DNA of 64,000 bases from Pseudomonas sp. SJZ074 (GTDB lineage Bacteria > Pseudomonadota > Gammaproteobacteria > Pseudomonadales > Pseudomonadaceae), in NCBI RefSeq assembly GCF_007828215.1, contig NZ_VIUE01000025.1, positions 1 to 64,000 of the forward strand, given 5' to 3'. Both the position numbers and the translations under genes were made by a program. Below, piece after piece: positions 44,349-52,017 of the stretch (position 1 is the first letter of the stretch; each line of letters begins with the position of its first letter). A model generated the notes under the pieces. That model saw only the letters and a program-made list of their open reading frames with translations. It searched no databases and was not told the origin of the DNA.

Positions 44349-45620
44349 ATGAGCTATGTGATCGACCGACGCCTCAATGGCAAGAACAAAAGCACGGTAA
44401 ACCGCCAGCGCTTCCTGCGGCGGTATCGTGACCACATCAAGAAGGCCGTGGAAGAAGCGGTCAGCCGTCGTTCCATCACCGACATGGAACACGGCGAACA
44501 GATCAGCATTCCCGGTCGCGACATCGACGAGCCGGTGCTTCACCATGGCCGCGGCGGCAAACAGACCGTCGTGCACCCCGGCAACAAGGAATTCACCAGC
44601 GGGGAGCATATTCCTCGTCCACCGGGTGGAGGCGGCGGCAAGGGCCCCGGCAAGGCCGGCAATTCCGGCGAAGGCATGGACGAGTTCGTGTTCCAGATTA
44701 CCCAGGAGGAATTCCTGGAGTTCATGTTCGAGGACCTGGAGCTGCCGAACCTGGTCAAACGCAACCTGACCGGCACCGATACCTTCAAGACTGTGCGCGC
44801 CGGCATCAGTAATGAAGGCAATCCATCGCGGATCAACATCATCCGCACGCTTCGCTCAGCCCATGCCCGGCGCATCGCTTTGTCGGGCAGCAGCCGGGCA
44901 AAACTGCGCGAAGTAAAAGAAGAGCTGGCTCGACTGAAGTGTGAGGAACCCGACAATTTCGGCGACATTCAGGACCTGGAAGCGGAAATAGAGAAACTCA
45001 GCGCTCGTATCCACCGGGTTCCATTCCTCGACACCTTCGACCTCAAGTACAACCTGTTGGTCAAACAGCCCAACCCGAGCTCCAAGGCCGTGATGTTCTG
45101 CCTGATGGACGTATCCGGCTCCATGACCCAGGCCACCAAGGACATCGCCAAGCGATTTTTCATCCTGTTGTATCTATTCCTCAAGCGAAACTACGACAAG
45201 ATCGACGTGGTGTTCATCCGCCACCACACCAGTGCCAGGGAAGTGGATGAAGAGGAATTCTTCTATTCCAGGGAAACCGGCGGCACCATCGTCTCCAGCG
45301 CCTTGAAGCTGATGCAGGAAATCATGGCCGAGCGTTATCCGGCCAACGAATGGAACATCTATGCAGCCCAGGCCTCTGACGGGGACAATTGGAACGACGA
45401 TTCACCGATCTGCCGTGACATCCTGATCAACCAGATCATGCCGTTCGTCCAGTACTACACCTATGTGGAGATTACACCTCGGGAACATCAGGCCCTGTGG
45501 TATGAGTACGAACGCATTGCCGAAGCTTTTTCCGATACGTTCGCGCAACAGCAACTGGTCTCGGCCGGGGATATCTATCCGGTCTTCCGTGAACTCTTCC
45601 AGCGCAGGTTAGTGACATGA
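44349..45620 (+). CDS. yeaH: DUF444 family protein YeaH (von Willebrand A-like)
   Basis: A 423-residue protein. A basic N-terminus precedes a Gly/Pro-rich linker (HIPRPPGGGGGKGPGKAG in part), then the DUF444 domain with a vWA-type metal site, CLMDVSGSMTQATKDIAKR. E. coli YeaH works with YeaG in stress survival, by an unknown mechanism. It is preceded by a repeat cluster and overlaps the spoVR start by 4 bases. Confidence 0.87.
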   Translation: MSYVIDRRLNGKNKSTVNRQRFLRRYRDHIKKAVEEAVSRRSITDMEHGEQISIPGRDIDEPVLHHGRGGKQTVVHPGNKEFTSGEHIPRPPGGGGGKGPGKAGNSGEGMDEFVFQITQEEFLEFMFEDLELPNLVKRNLTGTDTFKTVRAGISNEGNPSRINIIRTLRSAHARRIALSGSSRAKLREVKEELARLKCEEPDNFGDIQDLEAEIEKLSARIHRVPFLDTFDLKYNLLVKQPNPSSKAVMFCLMDVSGSMTQATKDIAKRFFILLYLFLKRNYDKIDVVFIRHHTSAREVDEEEFFYSRETGGTIVSSALKLMQEIMAERYPANEWNIYAAQASDGDNWNDDSPICRDILINQIMPFVQYYTYVEITPREHQALWYEYERIAEAFSDTFAQQQLVSAGDIYPVFRELFQRRLVT

Positions 45621-47182
45621 CCGCCAAAAAAGAGCAGAAGCGCCAACCCATCTCCACCGGCTCCGAATGGACGTTCGAGCTGATCCAGGCCTACGACCGC
45701 GAAATCAGCCGTATCGCGGACCGTTATGCCCTCGATACCTACCCCAACCAGATCGAGGTGATCACCGCTGAACAGATGATGGATGCCTATGCGTCGGTCG
45801 GCATGCCTCTGGGTTATCACCACTGGTCCTATGGCAAGCACTTCCTCAGTACTGAAAAATCCTACACTCGTGGCCAGATGGGGCTGGCTTATGAAATTGT
45901 GATCAATTCCGACCCCTGCATCGCCTACCTGATGGAAGAAAACACCATCTGCATGCAGGCACTGGTGGTAGCGCATGCGTGCTACGGCCACAACAGTTTC
46001 TTCAAGGGCAACTATCTCTTCCGCACCTGGACAGATGCCAGTTCGATCATCGATTACCTGGTATTCGCCAAGCAGTACATCATGCAATGCGAGGAGCGCC
46101 ACGGCATCGACGCCGTGGAAGACCTCCTGGACTCCTGCCATGCCCTGATGAACTACGGTGTGGATCGCTACAAAAGGCCCTATCCGATTTCCGCGGAAGA
46201 AGAGCGCCGGCGCCAGAAAGACCGCGAAGAGCACCTGCAAAAGCAGATCAATGACCTGTGGCGCACCATCCCCAAGGGTGCCGACAAGTACAGTGAGAAG
46301 GACAACGCGCGGTTCCCCGCCGAACCCCAGGAAAACATTCTCTATTTCATCGAAAAACACGCTCCGCTGCTGGAGCCGTGGCAACGGGAAATCGTGCGCA
46401 TCGTGCGCAAGATTGCCCAGTATTTCTACCCGCAACGCCAGACCCAGGTCATGAATGAGGGATGGGCCACGTTCTGGCATTACACCTTGATGAACGACCT
46501 GTATGACGAAGGCCTGGTCACCGACGGCTTCATGATGGAGTTCCTGACGTCCCACACCAGCGTGGTGTTCCAACCCGGATTCGACAGTCCTTATTACAGC
46601 GGCATCAACCCTTATGCACTGGGTTTTGCCATGTACCGCGACATACGACGCATGTGCGAAAACCCCACCGAAGAGGACCGTCGCTGGTTTCCGGAAATTG
46701 CCGGCTCGGATTGGTTATCCACGATCAAGTTCGCCATGAGCAGCTTCAAGGACGAGAGTTTTATCCTGCAATACCTCTCGCCCAAGGTGATCCGCGATCT
46801 GAAATTGTTCAGCATCCTCGATGACGACCAGAAGGACGACCTGCTGGTGCCCGCCATCCACGATGAAAGCGGTTACCGCACCATCCGCGAAACCCTGGCC
46901 GCGCAGTACAACCTGGGCAATCGCGAGCCTAACGTACAGATCTACAGCATCGACCGCCGGGGAGATCGCTCGCTGACCTTGCGTCACCAGGCGCACAATC
47001 GTAAACCGCTGGGCGATTCCACGGATGAAGTGCTCAAGCACTTGCATCGCTTGTGGGGCTTCGACATTCATCTGGAAACCCTGCAGGGCGACCAGGTCAT
47101 GAAGACCCACCATGTCCCACCCAGAAACGAACAGACCGAGGGTGATTATGGCCGCCTGGACCTGGCCGTCATCCACCTTTGA
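45617..47182 (+). CDS. SpoVR family protein (YcgB-like)
   Basis: A 521-residue SpoVR/YcgB protein, of unknown biochemistry despite the sporulation name. Conserved segments include GYHHWSYGKHF, VVAHACYGHNSFFKGNYLF, NEGWATFWHY and NPYALGF; the HxxYGH and NEGW-type residues look like a metal-binding set, which is my inference. It is coupled to yeaH by a 4-base overlap, giving the conserved prkA-yeaH-spoVR triad. Confidence 0.88.
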   Translation: MTAKKEQKRQPISTGSEWTFELIQAYDREISRIADRYALDTYPNQIEVITAEQMMDAYASVGMPLGYHHWSYGKHFLSTEKSYTRGQMGLAYEIVINSDPCIAYLMEENTICMQALVVAHACYGHNSFFKGNYLFRTWTDASSIIDYLVFAKQYIMQCEERHGIDAVEDLLDSCHALMNYGVDRYKRPYPISAEEERRRQKDREEHLQKQINDLWRTIPKGADKYSEKDNARFPAEPQENILYFIEKHAPLLEPWQREIVRIVRKIAQYFYPQRQTQVMNEGWATFWHYTLMNDLYDEGLVTDGFMMEFLTSHTSVVFQPGFDSPYYSGINPYALGFAMYRDIRRMCENPTEEDRRWFPEIAGSDWLSTIKFAMSSFKDESFILQYLSPKVIRDLKLFSILDDDQKDDLLVPAIHDESGYRTIRETLAAQYNLGNREPNVQIYSIDRRGDRSLTLRHQAHNRKPLGDSTDEVLKHLHRLWGFDIHLETLQGDQVMKTHHVPPRNEQTEGDYGRLDLAVIHL

Positions 47183-47245
47183 TCCCACTTTCGCCTCCGT
47201 TGGCCCGATGCAAAGGTTATCCTGTCGGATCAACGGAGATTTTTT

Positions 47246-48472
47246 ATGCAGATCTATAAAGTCGGCGGCGCCGTTCGCGATCGCCTGCTGGGCATCCCCG
47301 TCACCGACGTCGACCGGGTCGTGGTGGGCGCCACCGCCGAGGAAATGCTCGCCAAGGGGTTTCGCCCCGTGGGTGCTGACTTTCCTGTGTTCCTCGATCC
47401 CGCTACCGGCGAGGAGTACGCCCTCGCCCGCACGGAGCGCAAAAGCGGCCGGGGTTATGGCGGCTTCGTGTTTCATGCCAGCCCTGAAGTCACTCTCGAA
47501 GAAGACCTGGTTCGCAGGGACCTGACGATCAATGCCATGGCCGAAGATGATCATGGCAACCTCACCGATCCCTACCACGGCCAACGGGACCTCGAAGCCC
47601 GCCTGCTGCGCCACGTTTCTCCGGCGTTTGCCGAAGATCCACTCCGAGTCCTGCGGGTTGCCCGCTTTGCCGCCCGTTATGCCCCACTGGGGTTCAAGGT
47701 TGCAGACGAGACCCTGGAGCTGATGCGCCAGCTCAGCGATTCTGGCGAGCTGGAAGCATTGACCGCCGAACGCAGCTGGAAAGAAATTTCCCGCGCCCTC
47801 ATGGAAAACCAGCCACAGGTATTCATCCAGGTCCTGCGCGACTGCGATGCCCTGAAGGTCCTGATGCCTGAGGTCGATGCGCTATTCGGCGTACCGCAAC
47901 CCGAAGCCCATCATCCGGAAATCGATACCGGCGTACACACCCTGAGCGTGCTGGAACAGGCTGCCCTCCATCAACAACCGCTGACGGTCCGCTGGGCCTG
48001 CCTGCTGCATGACCTGGGCAAAGCCCTGACATCCGAGCACGATTGGCCGCGACACATCGCCCACGAGCACAAGGGACTGAAACCGATCAAGGCGGTTAAC
48101 GAACGCTTCAAGGTGCCACGGGATTGCCAGGAATTGGCGCTATTGGTTGGCCAATATCACACCCATGGTCATCGGGCGCTTGAATTGAAGGCGTCTACCT
48201 TGCTCGAACTGCTACAGAGCTTTGATGTGTACCGCCGCCCCCAACGTTTCGAAGAGTTTATCGCAGCCTGCGAAATGGATGCCCGAGGCCGCAAGGGCTT
48301 GGAGAATCGAAGTTATCCACAGGCGGACTATTTGCGCGGTGCGGCAGTGGCGGCGCGCGCGGTGGCGGTGCAGCCCTTGCTGGAGAAAGGTTTCAAAGGG
48401 CCTGAGCTGGGGGAGGCGATCAAGCGCGAGCGGCTGAAAGCATTGAAGGCGTACAAGGAAGCGGCGAACTGA
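47246..48472 (+). CDS. cca: multifunctional CCA-adding enzyme
   Basis: A 408-residue class II tRNA nucleotidyltransferase that adds or repairs the 3' CCA end. The nucleotidyl domain shows YKVGGAVRDRLLGIPVTDVD (catalytic DxD), the base-reading region EEDLVRRDLTINAMA, and an HD phosphohydrolase domain in the C-terminal half (DTGVHTLSVLEQA, LLHDLGKALT), so this is the gammaproteobacterial multifunctional type. GGAG precedes the ATG. Confidence 0.94.
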   Translation: MQIYKVGGAVRDRLLGIPVTDVDRVVVGATAEEMLAKGFRPVGADFPVFLDPATGEEYALARTERKSGRGYGGFVFHASPEVTLEEDLVRRDLTINAMAEDDHGNLTDPYHGQRDLEARLLRHVSPAFAEDPLRVLRVARFAARYAPLGFKVADETLELMRQLSDSGELEALTAERSWKEISRALMENQPQVFIQVLRDCDALKVLMPEVDALFGVPQPEAHHPEIDTGVHTLSVLEQAALHQQPLTVRWACLLHDLGKALTSEHDWPRHIAHEHKGLKPIKAVNERFKVPRDCQELALLVGQYHTHGHRALELKASTLLELLQSFDVYRRPQRFEEFIAACEMDARGRKGLENRSYPQADYLRGAAVAARAVAVQPLLEKGFKGPELGEAIKRERLKALKAYKEAAN

Positions 48473-48518
48473 CGAGGGTATTGTATCAGTCTGCTTTTTT
48501 GAGTGATGTCATACCGTA

Positions 48519-48560
48519 ATCGCGAGCAGGCTCGCTTCCACGTGGGAGCCTGCTCGCGAT
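48519..48560. repeat. back-to-back REP palindrome
   Basis: Two REP arms almost touching, beginning ATCGCGAGCAGGCTCGCTTCC and ending GGAGCCTGCTCGCGAT. It lies between the convergent genes cca and folK and likely acts as a shared terminator. Confidence 0.85.
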
Positions 48561-48564
48561 GGCG

Positions 48565-49092
48565 TCAGGAAGAACGCAGCAATTGTAACGGCGTGAGCTG
48601 TTCACCTCGCCACTCAAAAGCCACCGGGGCCAGGATCTGATCGATTTGCGATTCATCCCACAAAGCAGCGAAGCTTTTGCCCACGCCCGGATGAACCCGA
48701 TCCGGCGCGATCAACGATAGCGGCCACAGAACGAACGCGTTCTTGAGGATTTCCGCCCGCGGCAGAATCAACCCATCGAAGTTGCCAACCTGCTCGCCAT
48801 ACAGCAACACGTCGATGTCCAGCGGCAGGCCCTTGCGGTCTGGCGCATAACGACCATTATCCGCCTCGATGCACTTGAGACGACGGTCCAGCTCCATCAG
48901 CGGCAGGTCGGTGAAGGCCGATACGACAAAATTGAAGAAAGGCCCGCTCTTGATGCCCACCGGCTGGCTCTCGAACACCGCCGAACAGCGTATGTCCACC
49001 AGAAAGCCCGCAAGGGCCTCAAGCCCCGCGCGCAAATGGGTTTCGCGCTCGATATTGCTGCCGAGCCCGAGAAAAACCTGTGTCAGCGACAT
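48565..49092 (-). CDS. folK: 2-amino-4-hydroxy-6-hydroxymethyldihydropteridine pyrophosphokinase
   Basis: A folate-pathway kinase of 175 residues that transfers pyrophosphate from ATP to hydroxymethyl-dihydropterin. Signatures are FLGLGSNIERETHLRAGL at the N-terminus and RKGLPLDIDVLLYG. It overlaps the 3' end of folB by 10 bases, so the two consecutive folate enzymes are made together. Pseudomonas often carries a second folK elsewhere. Confidence 0.93.
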   Translation of the reverse strand: MSLTQVFLGLGSNIERETHLRAGLEALAGFLVDIRCSAVFESQPVGIKSGPFFNFVVSAFTDLPLMELDRRLKCIEADNGRYAPDRKGLPLDIDVLLYGEQVGNFDGLILPRAEILKNAFVLWPLSLIAPDRVHPGVGKSFAALWDESQIDQILAPVAFEWRGEQLTPLQLLRSS

Positions 49093-49436
49093 CCGCGCTC
49101 AATCTCCACACCCACTCCGCTGGCCGCTGGAACCGCGCCAGGCTTGGTCACTTTCAGACGCAGCCAGGTAATCTTGAACTCGTCCATCAGTTCCTGGGCA
49201 AGCCGCTCGGCGAAGGTCTCGACCAACTCGAACCGGGCCTGTGCGGCGAATGCCTGGATGCGCGATGTGACACTGGCGTAGTCGAGCGCCAGACTCAGGT
49301 CATCACCCGCGGCGGCCGGGCGGTTATCCCAAGCGAAACGCAGATCCAGTCGCAGGCACTGTCGGATGTCTCGTTCCCAGTCGTAGGCACCGATCACCGT
49401 GTCGACTTCCAGGCCCTCGATAAACACTCTGTCCAA
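49083..49436 (-). CDS. folB: dihydroneopterin aldolase
   Basis: A 117-residue enzyme that cleaves dihydroneopterin to hydroxymethyl-dihydropterin, feeding FolK. It begins (M)DRVFIEGLEVDTVIGAYDWE and contains the conserved VETFAERLAQELM. I use the TTG at 49434-49436, placed 8 bases after GGAG, which gives the usual family length; an ATG at 49460 would add 8 unconserved residues. It is divergent from plsY. Confidence 0.9.
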   Translation of the reverse strand: MDRVFIEGLEVDTVIGAYDWERDIRQCLRLDLRFAWDNRPAAAGDDLSLALDYASVTSRIQAFAAQARFELVETFAERLAQELMDEFKITWLRLKVTKPGAVPAASGVGVEIERGCR

Positions 49437-49510
49437 GCACTCTTCTCCGCAGCACGACAAGGGCGCAATGCGCCGTTAGAATCAGGGCATCCTCGCCCGG
49501 AATAGTTAGC

Positions 49511-50080
49511 ATGTTTTGGTTACTGGCGATCCTCGCCTACCTGCTCGGCTCGCTGTCCTTCGCCATTGTGCTCAGCCGCCTGACGGGTCACCCCGACCCG
49601 CGAATGAGCGGCTCAGGCAATGCCGGCGCCACCAACATGCTGCGCCTGGCCGGACGCAAACTCGCCGTCCTGACCTTGCTTGGCGACCTCTGCAAAGGCC
49701 TTGTACCAGTCCTGATCGCCAGCCTTGCAGGGTTTTCCTTGCAGCAACAGGCCTGGATCGGTGTCTGCGCGGTCATCGGTCATCTGTTCCCGCTGTACTT
49801 CCGCTTTCGGGGCGGCAAGGGTGTCGCCACCGCCGCCGGCATGCTGCTGGGCCTGTATCCGCCCGCCGCGCTGCTGGCCGTCTCGGCCTGGCTGCTGATG
49901 TTCTACCTCACCCGCACCAGCTCACTGGCCGCCCTGATCGCCACCCCGCTGACCCTGCCTTTGCTGGCTTGGCAGGAACCCGAGGCCTTGCTGCCGATGA
50001 CCGCACTGGTCGCGCTGATCGTCTGGCGTCACCGGGGCAATCTACGCGACCTGTTCGCCGGGCGCGAACGACATTTCTAA
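49511..50080 (+). CDS. plsY: acyl-phosphate glycerol-3-phosphate acyltransferase PlsY
   Basis: An integral membrane enzyme of 189 residues that acylates glycerol-3-phosphate at position 1 using acyl-phosphate from PlsX, starting phospholipid synthesis. The three conserved loops are visible: SGNAGATNMLRLAGRK, FPLYFRFRGGKGVATAAG, and a C-terminal VWRHRGNLRDLFAG. It is convergent with tsaD, 5 bases apart. Confidence 0.94.
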   Translation: MFWLLAILAYLLGSLSFAIVLSRLTGHPDPRMSGSGNAGATNMLRLAGRKLAVLTLLGDLCKGLVPVLIASLAGFSLQQQAWIGVCAVIGHLFPLYFRFRGGKGVATAAGMLLGLYPPAALLAVSAWLLMFYLTRTSSLAALIATPLTLPLLAWQEPEALLPMTALVALIVWRHRGNLRDLFAGRERHF

Positions 50081-50085
50081 ATACT

Positions 50086-51111
50086 TCACAACGGCGACAA
50101 CTGCTCCATCGGCCAGCGCGCCTGCACGCTGATCGCCAGGCTTTCCTGCTGGCCGGCCTGCAGGCGCTGACAGCCCGCATAGGCGATCATCGCGCCGTTA
50201 TCGGTGCAGAATTGCGGCCGCGCGTAGTAAACGTCGCCTTTCATGTCGCCAAGCATTTTTTCCAGCGACACCCGCAAGGCCTTGTTCGCGCTCACGCCGC
50301 CGGCGATGACCAGGCGCTTGAGCCCGGCCTGTTTCAGGGCGCGCTTGCACTTGATGGTCAAAGTCTCCACCACGGCCTGCTGGAACGCCAGCGAGATGTC
50401 GCAACGGGCTTGCTCATGGTCGCCCCCGGCGCCAACGCACTGCTGCCAGGTGTTCAGGGCGAAGGTCTTCAAGCCGCTGAAACTGAAATCCAGGCCCGGT
50501 CGGTCGCACATCGGACGAGGAAACACGAAACGTCCCTCAACCCCTTGGGCCGCAAGCCGGGCGATTTCTGGTCCCCCCGGATAATTGAGGCCCATCATCT
50601 TGGCCGTTTTGTCGAAAGCTTCGCCGGCCGCATCGTCAAGGCTTTCACCCATCAACTCGTATCGACCGATACCGTCGACCCGGACCAGTTGCGTATGGCC
50701 GCCGGAAACCAACAAGGCGACGAACGGAAACTCCGGCGGCTGCGGCTCCAGCATGGGCGCCAGCAAATGCCCCTCCATGTGATGCACGCCCAGGGCTGGT
50801 ATGCCCCAGGCAAAAGCCAGCGCCTGGGCACAGGCAGCGCCGACCAGCAATGCGCCCACCAGACCCGGCCCGGCGGTATAGGCGACGGCATCGATCTGGC
50901 TCGGCACACAGCCGGCCTCGGCCAGGACCTGACGGATCAGGGGCAGCATGCGCTTGACGTGATCGCGGGACGCAAGCTCGGGCACTACACCACCGTAGGC
51001 GCGGTGCAGGTCGATCTGACTGAACAGCGCATCGGCCAGCAAGCCGCGTTCACTGTCGTAGAGCGCGACGCCGGTTTCGTCGCAGGACGTTTCTAATCCC
51101 AGTACTAGCAT
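50086..51111 (-). CDS. tsaD: tRNA N6-adenosine threonylcarbamoyltransferase
   Basis: A 341-residue ASKHA-fold enzyme that, with TsaB and TsaE, transfers the threonylcarbamoyl group to A37 of ANN-decoding tRNAs. It begins VLGLETSCDETGVALYD and has metal-binding H111 and H115 in HHMEGH. GPGLVGALLVG and VIAGGVSANKALR form the nucleotide-binding part. It is divergent from rpsU across 199 bases. Confidence 0.95.
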   Translation of the reverse strand: MLVLGLETSCDETGVALYDSERGLLADALFSQIDLHRAYGGVVPELASRDHVKRMLPLIRQVLAEAGCVPSQIDAVAYTAGPGLVGALLVGAACAQALAFAWGIPALGVHHMEGHLLAPMLEPQPPEFPFVALLVSGGHTQLVRVDGIGRYELMGESLDDAAGEAFDKTAKMMGLNYPGGPEIARLAAQGVEGRFVFPRPMCDRPGLDFSFSGLKTFALNTWQQCVGAGGDHEQARCDISLAFQQAVVETLTIKCKRALKQAGLKRLVIAGGVSANKALRVSLEKMLGDMKGDVYYARPQFCTDNGAMIAYAGCQRLQAGQQESLAISVQARWPMEQLSPL

Positions 51112-51310
51112 GGGTTTGCGCCTTGTGGAGGCTGAATTCGAAGGCGCGCATAATAGTCGCCACGTTGTGCCCCGACCAGCGGTTTTCGATCAGAGGCTTT
51201 GCATTCCTGGCGTTGAGGGGTTAACATCCGCAACCCTTAAAAACCGACGTCTTCAAGCGCTCTTTTGCCGCGAGGATGTTGACCCCGGTAATGAATGAAG
51301 GTAGCTCTGG

Positions 51311-51526
51311 ATGCCAGCCGTCAAAGTAAAAGAGAACGAACCCTTCGACGTAGCTCTGCGTCGTTTCAAGCGCTCCTGCGAAAAAGCCGGTGTTCTGGCT
51401 GAAGTTCGTAGCCGCGAATTCTACGAGAAGCCGACTTCCGAGCGTAAGCGCAAAGCAGCAGCCGCTGTTAAGCGTCACGCCAAGAAAGTTCAGCGCGAAC
51501 AGCGCCGCGCCGTACGTCTGTACTAA
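51311..51526 (+). CDS. rpsU: 30S ribosomal protein S21
   Basis: A 71-residue, highly basic ribosomal protein ([20 protein letters not shown]; Arg/Lys-rich C-terminus). It heads the rpsU-dnaG-rpoD macromolecular synthesis operon. GAAGG lies upstream of the ATG. A hairpin follows about 30 bases after the stop, which would reduce read-through into dnaG. Confidence 0.97.
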
Positions 51527-52004
51527 TACACAGACGTTCGTAGCAAGCTTCTGCCAAGCCCGGCCTTCAAGCCGGGCTTATGGCATTTGCGGAACAACGC
51601 TTGATGCTTCACTGTCAAAGCCGCCGATGCGACCGAGACAACCGCTTCACCACGTCAGACCTGGCTTTTTTGCCAGCGGTGCACGTCTCTTCTGACGAGC
51701 CTTCCAAGGCTACTGACGAGCACACCCTGATTCCTCTAACGACGATCAGCCCATGGCACCTGCTTGCGTGCCCGCTCGATGAGCTATCCGAGGCCTGACC
51801 GGCCGTTACCGGATTCAGCGCAACATATTCAAACAGTCGAATACCGATGGTAATTAACGTCAGCGGATTATCGGCAGATACACTTCCCGACAGCAATGAT
51901 GCAGACAACCCGGTCGAGCCACCGTTTACAGTGTCTCAAGACCAGGCCCCGGTTACGCCTGCCGATTCCGGGCCCCTATTTCGCGCAGTGATGATGAGAA
52001 CGCC
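51527..52004. other. unusual rpsU-dnaG gap lacking the expected yqeY gene
   Basis: A 478-base stretch holding a hairpin (51556-51579) and a doubtful 56-codon ORF (51847-52017). From memory, P. aeruginosa and many relatives carry a GatB/YqeY-domain gene (about 149 codons) here; no reading frame resembling it is present. Base composition is slightly more A/T-rich than the flanking genes. I recognise nothing else in it. Confidence 0.6.
51556..51579 (+). terminator. hairpin after rpsU
   Basis: A perfect 9-bp stem AAGCCCGGC / GCCGGGCTT with loop CTTCAA, 29 bases past the rpsU stop, followed by only scattered T residues. Position matches the partial terminator that separates rpsU from dnaG in other bacteria. 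Confidence 0.7.
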
Positions 52005-52017
52005 ATGGCCGGGCTGA
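51847..52017 (+). CDS. doubtful 56-residue ORF overlapping the dnaG start
   Basis: An ATG-to-TGA frame that ends inside the first codons of dnaG (13-base overlap, different frame). It begins MVINVSGLSADTLPDSNDAD and is rich in Asp, Pro and Ser. No ribosome site precedes it and I recognise no family. It could be a relic of a longer lost gene or chance; I list it because its frame covers much of an otherwise unexplained gap and would be coupled to dnaG. Confidence 0.25.
   Translation: MVINVSGLSADTLPDSNDADNPVEPPFTVSQDQAPVTPADSGPLFRAVMMRTPWPG

Noticed and set aside
51580..51798. 72-codon plus-strand ORF in the rpsU-dnaG gap
   Set aside because: Starts inside the hairpin tail, has no ribosome site or recognisable motif; a chance frame.
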